DNA of 21,636 bases from Triparma columacea (GCA_030267965.1 BRYA01000505.1:5057-26692), one strand, 5' to 3'. Numbered from the stretch's first letter, positions 1 to 9,706 are shown. Made by a program: numbers and translations. The notes: generated by a model not told the origin, from the letters alone.

Positions 1-105
1 CGACAGCTGGACTGGATTGTGGGATTGATTTGTAGAGCTCAGTAAAAAAGCGCTGTTTTTTATCGTAAACACACAAGCGTCGATTTCTCGTAAACACACT
101 CCCCC
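1..105. other. Left-edge non-coding stretch downstream of the PH-domain frame
   Basis: No coding region is supported here. It should contain the 3' end of the minus-strand transcript that stops at 106. A 12-base direct repeat, tcgtaaacacac, occurs at 63-74 and again at 88-99. No clear polyadenylation signal could be assigned. Confidence 0.4.
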
Positions 106-1119
106 CTATGTCACACTTTCGTTCCCTCCGCCCCCCCCCCACCCCTCAATCCCCGCTCTAGCCCCCGCTCCCACGGCCTCCCCAATATTTTCCGTGATTC
201 CGTTTGCCGCCATCCTCCCGTACATGGCCAGCACCACGATCGCCCACCCCTTGACCGCCAGCTTGAGCTCGTCCCGCCCGACCCGGAGGGTCCGCCGGAA
301 GAGGAAGTGGAGGATGCCCCCCAACGCCCCCTCCCCCGAATCCTCGAACGCTCCGTTCCCAAGAGACAGCTTCCGACCAATATTATCGGGCGTCACACTC
401 CCCATCTCCCTCCCCGTGCCTGCGTCAAAGTAGTCAAAATCGCTCATACTCCTCCTCCTGTCCCCCCCCGCCCCCTTCCTTCCCTCCCCCCCCTCCCCCC
501 CATCTACGCCCTCCGGCACCGTCAGCTCTGCCCACCTGACCTCCCTCATTTTAACGACGGCGTCCCTGACCTCCTTCTCCACGCTTTTCTGCTGCCCCCT
601 GAATCCCGTCTTCGCCTCCATCGTCGACGCGTCGAACGACATCCTGATCTTCCTGTCGTTGCACCCGTGTATGGCGTACCTGATCTGCTGCGCCCACTCC
701 TCCGCCTCCATCCTGTCCTCCGCCTCGATAACAAAGTCCTTCTCCCCGCTCCTGCCCACAATGTAAAGGCAGTTGCTCCTGTCCTTCTTGCCGCTGAGGA
801 GCTTCAGAGCGGGCTTGTCGGCGAGCGTGTCGACCACGGCGCCGTAGAGGCTGATGCAGCCCTTCAGCCCCTTCCCAGGGTTCGAGCTGTCCCAGGTCTC
901 GTGGGCGTAGTAACCAATCTCCCTGGCGGTCAGGACGAAGTACCTCTTCCTCCAGTTCTTGCGGAAGTGGCCCTGCTTGTTCATCCACCCGCACTTTAGG
1001 ATGGAGTCGCCCTCCTGAGATGCGCCCTTCTTGCCAGATCCCGAACCCTCCTTATTTTTGCGAGGGCTTAGCCTGAGGTGGGGCGGGAGGGACAGAGACG
1101 AAAAAGGGGGGCCGTTCAA
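106..1119 (-). CDS. PH-domain protein, or the C-terminal part of the adjacent deacetylase-like protein
   Basis: The frame is open for 337 codons. Residues ~41-150 look like a pleckstrin-homology domain: an opening KCGWMNKQG strand, the basic stretch FRKNWRKRYFVL, and a closing amphipathic helix around EAEEWAQQIRYAI. PH domains bind phosphoinositides or protein partners and usually bring proteins to membranes; the ligand here cannot be told. After the domain come a basic/serine stretch (RRRSMSDFDYFD) and a hydrophobic segment (WAIVVLAMYG) before a glycine-rich end. The first ~16 residues are doubtful: their DNA (1073-1119) reads like a polypyrimidine tract ending in an acceptor (cctcag) at 1073. 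An acceptor there is in phase with a GTGAG donor at 1275 in the upstream gene, so this may be the last exon of a 709-aa fusion rather than a gene with its own ATG at 1119. I slightly favour the fusion. Confidence 0.72.
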   Translation of the reverse strand: MNGPPFSSLSLPPHLRLSPRKNKEGSGSGKKGASQEGDSILKCGWMNKQGHFRKNWRKRYFVLTAREIGYYAHETWDSSNPGKGLKGCISLYGAVVDTLADKPALKLLSGKKDRSNCLYIVGRSGEKDFVIEAEDRMEAEEWAQQIRYAIHGCNDRKIRMSFDASTMEAKTGFRGQQKSVEKEVRDAVVKMREVRWAELTVPEGVDGGEGGEGRKGAGGDRRRSMSDFDYFDAGTGREMGSVTPDNIGRKLSLGNGAFEDSGEGALGGILHFLFRRTLRVGRDELKLAVKGWAIVVLAMYGRMAANGITENIGEAVGAGARAGIEGWGGGGGNESVT

Positions 1120-1275
1120 AAGGGCGAGGGCGGGCGAGTGAGTATGTGCCGCGGTGCGTGGTTTGAACCTCCCCCGCTACTCCCTCCGCCGGCGCGAGCG
1201 CCCTGTCTGTGCAAGCAACCCCCCCCCCCCCCACCCCTCCCCCACCCCCTCCCCCCCCCACCTCCCAAACCTCAC
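1073..1275 (-). other. Candidate intron joining the deacetylase-like and PH-domain frames
   Basis: On the minus strand the donor GGGAG|GTGAG (last exon base 1276) overlaps the TGA stop of the deacetylase-like frame. An acceptor ending cctcag lies at 1073. The upstream exon ends with two bases of a codon and the downstream exon begins with the third base of a PH-frame codon, so splicing gives a continuous protein. The donor matches the GTGAG consensus of most other introns in the window, and the 3' part is pyrimidine-rich. Against it, there is no clear CTAAC branch site, unlike most other introns here. If it is not an intron, the 152 bases at 1120-1271 must hold a 3' end and a promoter. Confidence 0.5.
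1219..1265. repeat. Poly-C tract (G-runs on the minus strand)
   Basis: This is a nearly pure cytosine run with isolated A and T. On the minus strand, which is the transcribed sense here, it reads as several runs of five or more G and could form G-quadruplexes in RNA. It lies inside the candidate intron or intergenic gap between the deacetylase-like and PH frames. Similar C-rich tracts occur at about 2033-2074 and 465-500. Confidence 0.8.
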
Positions 1276-2569
1276 CTCCCCAGGAGACCCAAACTCTTCC
1301 CCTTGGTGCTCGGGCTAAGCGCGCTGATCCCGCTGCTGACCCTACTCTCTTTATCCTCGTCCCCTAGCAAGACCCCCATCAGCCCCGCCGCGTAAGCCCC
1401 TACACTCGGCGGCTTGGTCCCCCCCCCCTCAGTAACCACGACGCACCGGCCCTTCGTAAGGTTGAGCAGGAGCTTCAAGCAGTCCTTGTAACCTTCGACC
1501 GTGAGGCCGTAGGGCGCGAAGTCCGAGTGGTCGAACCCGCAGGACACCAGGAGGACGTCCGGACGGAAGGACATACCGAGGGGGATTGCAAGGGAACAGA
1601 TGGAGGAGAGGTAGGCGTCGTCGGTGCAGGAGTGCGGGGGGAAGGAAACGTTGCAGGTGTACCCCTCTCCGTCCCCCTCCCCCGTGTAGGAGGACTTGGA
1701 CTGGGCGGCTGGGGAGTCACAGTGGATCGAAACCACGAGGACCCTGGGATCAGAGCTGAAGCAGGCGACGGTACCGGCGGGGAAGGTGCGGGAGAGATCG
1801 ACTATCATTACCCGGGCGGCGCCCTGCTGGAGGAGAGTGGCGGCGCCGACGGCTACGTTGTTGAAGATGCAGCAGGAGGACGAGGAGGATGGGGAAGCCT
1901 GGGAACCAGGGGGGCGGGAGAGACAAAAACCGTTGTGTAGACGGCCTAGGGTGTACGAAGGGTGTATAGTGTGTGTGTGAGGGGGCTTTGGAGGTTAGCG
2001 ATCTGAATAATTCAAGGAGGTGACTGTCGTCTCCCCATCCCCCCCCCCCAACATCTCCCCTCCCCCCCCTCCCTACCTGAAAAAACTTGTCGGCACATTC
2101 CAGCAACACCTCCCGCCGATTTTCTCGCCGCATCTTCCGTCCCGCACCCCATGAAGAACTCATGCGGCTTCTTCTTCATCTTGTGCACCCTCATCGCCGG
2201 CTGCATCTGCCCCAAGGATTTAATATAATCGACGTGAGCAGCCGTGTGGACGAGCAGAAGCTCGTGGTCGTTTATTGGGTTACAGGCCTGCTTAACGCAA
2301 CGGGCGGCCAGGCCGGTACCGGATATCATATCCATTGCGGACTCATGGCAAGATTTATGATCCGTGAGGGAGAGGGATATTGCAGCATTCACAGATGACG
2401 ATAGGTCGGGGGAAGGACCCCATCCGGGAGAGGGCGAGTGTCGGAGTGAGGAAACGTCGTACGATAGCCCCGTGAAGCCATTTGGGGATGGTGACATGGG
2501 CGAAATCAGTGCCCCATGTTTCCAACTTCTTTGCTTGCTAGAACAAACTGATTCTCCATCCCCCCCCAT
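1272..2569 (-). CDS. Histone-deacetylase-fold protein lacking catalytic residues (predicted pseudoenzyme)
   Basis: Exons are 2569-2077 and 1945-1276 (stop at 1272-1274 if the next intron is not used). The intron 2076-1946 keeps phase 1. The fold is recognisable by class II-like HDAC landmarks in order: TGLSYD at the start, ELLLVHTAAHVDYI, an AARKSAGGV helix, RPPG, CCIFNNVAVGAA, RVMIVD, VLVVSIHCD, GYTCNV, RPDVLLVSCGFD, TVEGYKDCLKLL and TEGG. The active site is gone. The RPPGHHA histidine pair reads SQ. The zinc-binding DVH after IVDW reads SRT. The third zinc ligand (D of DPLG) reads A in APYG. The tyrosine after EGG is G. I therefore infer no deacetylase activity; acyl-lysine binding or a scaffold role is possible. 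The ATG at 2569 overlaps that of the divergent gene; an ATG at 2497 is a plausible alternative. The gene may continue into the PH frame by an intron at 1275-1073. Confidence 0.8.
1946..2076 (-). other. Intron in the deacetylase-like gene
   Basis: Donor TCAG|GTAGGG, possible branch site gctaac near 1998-2003, acceptor ccctag at 1946. Splicing in phase 1 restores GRLHNGFCLSRPPG, which aligns with the segment leading into RPPGHHA in class II deacetylases. This supports the acceptor over the tempting ttcccag further downstream, which would remove the RPPG motif and shift the frame. Confidence 0.8.
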
Positions 2570-4449
2570 GGATGAATACCGTAATTCACACAGCCCTCAG
2601 GAGCCCCAATTTGACCCGCGCTACCCCCTTCCACACCCCGACAATCTAGATGAAGGGATGTCATATGTTCTTAACCTTCACAATCCTGCGATGAGCATGA
2701 GCTTCCTTAGCGCCCCCTCGCACCTCGCCTCTAACCCTTCTCTCTGCAGCTGGGACACAGCTCCAGCGAAGGCACGGATAATGTGGCTGCAGGGCCTTGG
2801 AGGTAGGTCTGGCCTCGGGAACCAGGGTAGCCTTATCGAGCAGCTTGCCAAGGCTAGATACACGTACAATTCTGCAGCAAACCGGGTGAAGCTCAGGCCG
2901 ATTCCTCAGAGCTATGTCGAGGAGGACCTCCCGGACCATTATCTGCCCCCTGAGGGAGTAACGGACCCCAACGCGGGGCACCCATTCATGTCCCTTGTTC
3001 CCGTGTTTGCCAGGATCGTCGCCTTTGGGGGCGTGGGGGTGGCCCTCCGCATGCGGATAACTTGCAAGAAGCTTCAAATGGAGTTTGGTCCCGAGGACGC
3101 CGGCTCTTTGGGCTTGGATGATTACGAGAAGAACCTCAAAGTGCCAAGTTCGCAAGGTGAGAATGAGAAAAACGCAGAGCAGCACAGCACGGAGAGTAGC
3201 ACAGAGCAGCATAGCGGTGAATATATCGCGATACATTCGCTCCTAACGCATTTTCGCTACTCTCCTCTCTCTCGCTTCACTCTTTGCAGTCTCCATGGCT
3301 GAGCAAGCTGTTGCAAGTCACATAGAGGCAGCGAGGGTGTCGGTGAGAAGGGGCAGAAGCAAGAAGTTTGCATGTTCGATTCTAAACACTAACGCATCCA
3401 ACCCATCACCGCGGCTCGATTCGCTCGCTTCACTCATAGGGTAAAATAGAGTGCGACGAGAGCTGCTCCGACGCTCTCTTCAAAATTTACCCGCAAAAAC
3501 CGGGAAAGGTGCTGAGGGAGATTAAAGAATGGAGGGGCTTCAAGCGACCCCCGTATCAGATGATCGCGCTATTTGCTTGTGGATGCGCACTACTCGATAA
3601 AAAATTCTCGAGAGGGATGGAGAGGGAGTTCTTCCGCCGATGTGTTAACTCCATGATCTGCGGGTACAACCAAAGTAACAAGAGCTTCCAGAAAAAGTAC
3701 AGCGGCTTCGTGGAAGAAACAGCCGAAACACAGGGCAGAACTAAAGCGAAGGATATCATTGACAACACGCAGTTGTACGCAAAGATCATCAGCTCCGCTT
3801 GGTACGAACCAAACAATGACTCCTCGAAGCTGACCCTCTCCCAAATAGCCACTTTAAATTCAACGAAGCAAGGTGAGAACGGACAACAGAACAAAAAAGG
3901 CACGACATTTGTAACAAACACTAACGGGCCATTCGCTTGTCGCAGACCGCCTTGACTTGGATTTTGCACATAACATCCTGAACATACTGAGCAAATCGGA
4001 AACGCTGGGTGAGAACGCATAGGAAGGAAAAAAAACACGACAACTCTAACGTAATCACTCACTCGTCGTCTCGCTTCTCCCACGCAGCGCTTAGGAATAT
4101 TTCAAACGCGATGAATCCGCTCTTGGATTTCCTCATCGAAGCTGTTAGCATCGTAAGGAGCGCCGACGCAAGAGCTGCGCAGACAGGCATAAATGTTGCA
4201 TGTCTTGCAACCTCCTCCACCCAAGCGGAGGTAATCTTGAGGGAGTCAGACCTCGTCAGACGCTTTCTTGCCCTTCACCCCGCTTCGCAAGATGTCATCG
4301 AAAGCGGCAAGGACCCCCTGCAGAAGGAGCGCGATGACCTGGCCAAGTTCAGGAAAAAGATGGCGGCCAGAAGGGAAAAAAAGCGAAAGGAGGAGGAACG
4401 CAAGAAGAGATTGTATTCTTCAGGTGACGGTAGAGCAAAGAAGAAATAG
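2568..4449 (+). CDS. Unrecognised five-exon protein (about 499 aa) with a basic C-terminal tail
   Basis: Exons are 2568-3156, 3290-3342, 3440-3872, 3946-4008 and 4088-4449. All four introns begin GTGAG, three contain a clear ctaac branch site, and all end in AG. The phases (1, 0, 1, 1) are consistent, giving 500 codons with the stop at 4447-4449. I do not recognise the family. It has no signal peptide and no clear membrane segment. The middle contains CGCALLDKKF and several cysteines (GKIECDESCSDALF). The last ~50 residues are a charged helix (ERDDLAKFRKKMAARREKK) followed by lysine/arginine clusters that could act as a nuclear localisation signal or bind nucleic acid. The start is uncertain: 2568 overlaps the divergent gene's ATG, and ATGs at 2658 and 2780 are in the same frame. 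An acceptor-like ctctaacccttctctctgcag ends at 2748, so the true first exon might differ. It converges with the SRCR gene, 43 nt away. Confidence 0.7.
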
Positions 4450-4492
4450 GGTAAAGGAATGGGAAGACTCAATTTTATTTTAGTTTCGTGGG

Positions 4493-7400
4493 TTATGTGC
4501 CCAGGTAAACAAACATAAGAACTATACACGTAAGATATATCACAAGCTGTAAAACATGAAGCAGTACAGGCGGGGCCGCCGCGCCTCGACTTTCCTGGTG
4601 GACCTGCACTGTCAGTGGCGCTGATTGTTGCACTGCAACTGGCAAAATGCTAGATGAGCTACCATAACGTGAAAACGTCAGAGTAACAGGTCTGTTCTTT
4701 TCCACCAAACTCATCGTTCGGGAAAAGGAAATGTCTCCAAGAAAATTCATCGGAAGTGGAATGTCGTCAATCTCTCTCAGGATATCCGTTCTGTTAATCG
4801 CCCCTGGTGTAGTAATACCTGAATCAGAAACTAGCATTTCTCCAGCTGAAGCTCCATTCGTATCAACTACAACGATGCCTCCCCCACTAATTGTCTTCCG
4901 GAATGTCAAACCTGTAGGTTCGGGAACATAAAATGTGACCGAAAATGTGTTTCCCGAGGGGTCAGGTTCATAAATGGGTAGATTCAACGGGTTTGATGGT
5001 GATAGCGTTACATCTAGAATTCTTATGTCCAAGAAATAGTCAAACCTTCCTTGCTTCGCAATTGCAGTAAAGTCGTCAAGTTCGGCAATTGGTCTTTTGG
5101 TGTGCTCGGAAAAATCGACGTTGACACGATCAAGCATGTTTTTGTACTCCGTGAATATTAGCTTTAGGTCGTCTTCGTAGTTGCTTGTGATTTCTTTCTC
5201 CTTCTCCTTCCTCCTCCATATTTTCTGGGCTTCTCTAAGCTCAGTCTTTATGGCCACGACGACCTGTGACCTGATCAATCCCATCTCTGCAACTATCTTC
5301 GCCTTGAACTTCCCTTCTGTTCTCGCAATGAAGCCAATGACCTTTTCAAAATCTTTTTCTGCCTCCTTAACAGGGTCTGCGAGCTTCAAAGAGATCGAAT
5401 GATCCCGAGTAAGAGACGTCGTCATACCGTCCTTGTTGATTGTCGGTTCGCTTTCGATAAGGTCTGCTTTCACTTGCTCTGTGCGCTTCATGTCAACATA
5501 GAAGCTGTAGAAGAATGTGGCCGCGAACGTGACGTTGATGATGACAAAAATGATCCCAAGAACATTAACTGTGCTCTGGCTGTTCTCGGAGTGCGCGCCA
5601 ATGATGGCGAGTACAGATCCAGCGAGAGTGACGCCAGCTCCAAGAAGCTCAGAAAGGTTATTCAGATTGCGATTCTTGAAGAGACTGCACGGATAGTAGA
5701 CCAGTGGTGCAGTGGAGTAGAGCACAAGGAGGAATATTAAATTGATGAAGAGGCAGAAAAAGGATTGGCCTCTGGCATTTACGCCTAACACTCCCGACAT
5801 GGAAAGGGTGAAGATAAGTGCGGCTTTACGAAGCATTTGGATAGCCTCGAAGTATGGCATTGAAGGAGAATAGTATTGGTAGAGGGACGCAAGGCTGGAT
5901 TCCATGTTAAGTTTTGAGGAGCGTTGGAGCATCCGAGTCGAGGATACGATGAAGTGAGGGAATCCGACACCAACAAGAATTGTGATTAATGTCGCAACAA
6001 AGTGAATGAAATATCGTTGAGTCGACATGCTTGTTTCTCCAGAAGCGCTGTCGATGTCGTAACATTTCAACTTCGGGTCGGCAACGAGGTAGGTGCTCCC
6101 CGGGCGTTCAGGGTCCTCGTAGCAGTCGTACATCTTACCGACCATTTGGAGGACGGGAGTGTACCAGATCGTAGCGAGGAATATTACGGTATTGGAGACT
6201 GACTGCTTGAGCGTAGGGTCTCGTGAACATCTTGCCAAGTGGATTGCTGAGGCCATGAAGATCGGGGGAGCCAGTGTGAAAATGAAGAAGGCAGCGACAG
6301 TCATTTGGCCCTCGTCGTTCATATCCGAGGCTAAGCAGCCAGCATCTGACATTGGCAGCCGAAAGGGCATCACCCAAAAGATGATTGTGGGCCAGCTGAT
6401 CTTCACCATTGTGGTCAGTTCTGAAGTTTGGAAGAAAGTGGCGAGCACTTTCAGCCGTATCATCTTCTGGCGGCCTTTGTTTGTCCCCGAAGCCAACTTG
6501 TCGACGTAGAAAGTGACGAGGACGAAAGAGAGAATAGAACCGACGATGATGAAGATGCTAACGGTGTTGTTGCATTTTTCGCATTTTCCGGCGTTGTTGA
6601 ACTCGTCAGTTTTACATGACAAGACGGCGCAGAGGCCGTCGTCGTTTACTAGGCCTTGAGGGCATGGCGTACAGCTTGCCATTCCTTCAAGCCCTTGGGT
6701 TGATTCGCCATCTGGGCACGCGCTGCAAGAAGCTTCGTCAATGCTGCTGCTCACTTTTCCTACCTCGCAAGGAAGGCAAGAACTTGGAGAGGTGGCAGAA
6801 GTATAACGGCCTGGAGGGCACACACACTGCTCGCTGCTGATTGAGCCGGCCTCTATCGTCGTCTCTCCAGCTCCGCACGGAAGGCAGGTTTCTGAGGTAG
6901 AGGCGGATGGGGTGGAGCTGTAGCGACCTGCCTCGCAGCTCGTGCAAGGACTCATGTCGATGGTGTCGCTGAACTCTCCGGCAAGACAAGCTTCGCACTC
7001 GCCAGGTAGAGCGAACTTGCACGTTATGCCGACATCGCTTTCGTGATCAGTACAACCAGTGCATTTACTTTTTGGGCATGACTCCAACGTCTCCTCGCTT
7101 CCTATGCAGGCCACATCATACCACCATACTTCGCCGCTCCCTTCTGGGGTATTGTCCCAGGTGAGTGCGGTCCCGCTGATGGTGGTGTAGCCTAGCTCAT
7201 TCCCAATCTCTCGGCAGGCGACAAGGGCGTCTACGTCGTCCCAACCCACGTCATAGATCGTACCCCAAGCAGTCTCCCCTGATGGCTTGACCTCAATCCT
7301 GCCTGAAACGACTCCTTCACTGTCGAAGGTCGGACTGTTGTTGGAGACGTCTCTGATCCTGACGCTCGAAGCATCTTGGAAACGAATATGGCCGCTCCCC

Positions 7401-9706
7401 AGATGACATGAAGTACAGGCCGTTCTATCTTCGTTTGTTGACGCACAAGTTGAGCAAATGGTCGCTCCTGCGCCCGCCGCCTTTCCTGCTTCGCACGCCA
7501 GACAAGTGTCTGCAGAGGTTGCAGATGAGGAGGAGCTGTAGCGACCTGCCTCGCAGCTCGTGCAGGCACTCATGATGTCAATGGTGTCGCTGAACTTTCC
7601 GGCAGGACAAGTTTCGCACTCGTCAGGTAGAGCGAACTTGCACGTTATGCCGACGTCGCGACTATGATCAGTCAAAGAGGGTGTTTGTTTTGAGCATGCC
7701 TCCAACGTCTGCTCGCTTCCCGAGCAGTCCACATATTTCCACCATTGTTCACCGCTACCGTTTGGGGTATCGTCTCTGCTGAGTGCGGTCCCGCTGATGG
7801 TGAAGTAGCCTAGCTCATTCCCAATCTCTCGGCAGGCAACAAGGGCGTCTGCATCTTCCCAACCGTAGTGAGAGATCGTACCCCAAGCAGTCTTCCCTGA
7901 TGGCTTGACCTCGATCCTGCCTGAAACGACCCCTTCGCTGTCGAAGGTCGGACTGTTGTTGGAGGCGTCTCTGATCCTGACGCTCGAAGCATTTTGGAGC
8001 TGACCGGTAGGGGGAGTAGTGATAGGGCCTGACAAGTCTGCGCCTTCTCCTTTGCCGCAGAGACAAGCAGTTTGACCAGCAGTGGTTTGGCCTGAGCTGC
8101 ACGTCACACACGACGATTGTCCTGCGCCGCTCGCCTTCCCTACTTCGCACGCTAAACAAGTAGCGGAGGATGGAGCGGAGCTACGAGTGTGTTGTAAAAG
8201 TGTTAGTCATGTATCTTTTTCTCTCGATCGCGCCCATCACAAGTCTCACCTGTACTTTCCGGATGCACACTTAGAGCAGGGACTGTTGCCGATGGTGTCG
8301 CTGGACGTTCCGGCCGGGCAAGCTTCGCACTCGTCAGGTAGAGCGAACTTGCACGTTATGCCGATGTCATAACTATGAGAAGCAGACCAAGTTACCATAT
8401 CTTTTGAGCATGACTCCAACGTCTCCTCGCTTCCTATGCAGGCCACACTTTGCCACCACACTTCGCCGCTCCCGTCTGGGGTATTGTCATAAGGGAGTGC
8501 GGTCCCGCTGATGGTGGGGTAGCCTAGCTCATTCCCAATCTCTCGGCAGGCGACAAGGGCGTCTACGTCTTCCCAACCGTCGTTCCCATTCGAGATCGTA
8601 CCCCAAGTAGTCTCCCCTGATGGCTTGACCTCAATCCTGCCTGAAACGACTCCTTCACTGTCGAAGGTCGGACTGTTGTTGGAGACGTCTCTGATCCTGA
8701 CGCTCGAAGCATCTTGGAGCTGACCGGTAGGGGGCGAAGTCGATCCTGACAAATCGGGGGCGCTCCCAAGCCCACAGCCGCAGAGAGATCGGTCGTCAGA
8801 AGAGACCTTTCCATCACTGCAAGCACTGCATGTCGTCGCTCCTGCAGTCGAGCTCGCCTTTCCTGCTTCGCACGCCAGACAAGTGTCTGACGAGGTGGCG
8901 GATGGTGTGGAGCTGTAGCGACCTGCCTCGCACCTAGTGCATGAAGTCGAGGCGTCAGTCGTTGAGTACGTTCCTGCCTCGCAGCTCGTACACGTGCTCT
9001 CCAACGTAGCACCTGTAGTCGAGCTCGCCTTTCCTGCCTCACACGCTTGACAGGTGTCGGACGAGGTGGCGGATAGGGTGGAGCTGTAGCGACCTGCTTC
9101 GCACCAAGTGCAAGGACTCATGTCGATGGTGTCGCTGAACTTTCCGGCAGGACAAGCTTCGCACTCGCCAGGTAGAGCGAACTTGCACGTTATGCCGACA
9201 TCGCTTTCGTGATCAGTACAACCAGTGCATTTACTTTTTGGGCATGACTCCAACGTCTCCTCGCTTCCTATGCAGGCCACATCATACCACCATACTTCGC
9301 CGCTCCCTTCTGGGGTATTGTCCCAGGTGAGTGCGGTCCCGCTGATGGTGGTGTAGCCTAGCTCATTCCCAATCTCTCGGCAGGCGACAAGGGCGTCTAC
9401 GTCTTCCCCCTTTGTAGACTCGTCTACCCACTTACTCCAATCTCCAGTGATCGTACCCCAAGCAGTCTCCCCTGATGGCTTGACCTCAATCCTGCCTGAC
9501 ACGACCCCTTCGCTGTCGAAGGTCGGACTGTTGTTGGAGGCGTCTCTGATCCTGACGCTCGAAGCATCTTGGAGCTGACCGGTAGGGGGCGTAGTGATAG
9601 GGCCTGACAGATCCCCTCCGCTCCCCAGTCCGCACTCCAGTGCGCCGGATCCCTTGAGATTCGCAACCAATCTCAGCACGGACAGCCCCTGAAGCAAGGC
9701 CCTCAT
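4493..9706 (-). CDS. SRCR / cysteine-rich multi-pass receptor with coiled-coil and PDZ-like tail (1714 aa)
   Basis: Exons are 9706-8250 and 8180-4493. The 69-nt intron (8249-8181, donor GTGAGAC, branch gactaac) is phase 2. Residues 1-20 are hydrophobic enough for a short signal peptide. Four SRCR domains lie at about 51-174, 336-452, 553-666 and 759-873, each with EGVVSGRIEVKPSG, a DALVACREIGNELGY core and a closing GITC. They are separated by cysteine-rich ephrin-receptor/GCC2_GCC3-like repeats (C-x2-CEAGRYSS). Residues ~1034-1383 hold about eight hydrophobic segments. Then come a charged coiled coil (~1422-1510), a PDZ-like domain (~1565-1657, TGLTFRK to RPVTLTFSR) and a last hydrophobic segment at the extreme C-terminus (~1690-1712). 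A ligand-sensing surface receptor or channel-like protein is the likely role (inference). SRCR blocks 1 and 4 are almost identical in DNA. Confidence 0.85.
6944..7236 (-). repeat. SRCR repeat block, copy in the fourth SRCR domain
   Basis: This 293-bp block aligns without gaps to 9110-9402, offset by 2166 bases. I count only two differences over the compared length, both amino-acid changing (L/P and E/K in the linker after the SRCR-linked CEAC). The shared part covers most of the SRCR domain and the start of the following cysteine-rich linker. Confidence 0.9.
9110..9402 (-). repeat. SRCR repeat block, copy in the first SRCR domain
   Basis: Partner of 6944-7236. The other two SRCR domains (about 7640-8000 and 8330-8720) are clearly related but more divergent. 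The near-identity of the outer pair therefore points to recent duplication or gene conversion rather than to shared ancestry of all four. Confidence 0.9.

Noticed and set aside
307..999. Long plus-strand open frame opposite the PH gene
   Set aside because: It is the antisense of the PH coding region; its proline/leucine/arginine-rich product has no domain and follows from GC-rich codons on the other strand.
1750..2163. Minus-strand open frame across the deacetylase-like intron
   Set aside because: It is a different frame reading through the intron; the correct frame gives RPPG and CIFNN in the expected order.
2700..2748. Acceptor-like ctctaac-pyrimidine-gcag in the plus-strand gene
   Set aside because: The signal is good but no donor upstream gave an in-phase exon, and the frame is open straight through. 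It is kept only as a warning about the start.
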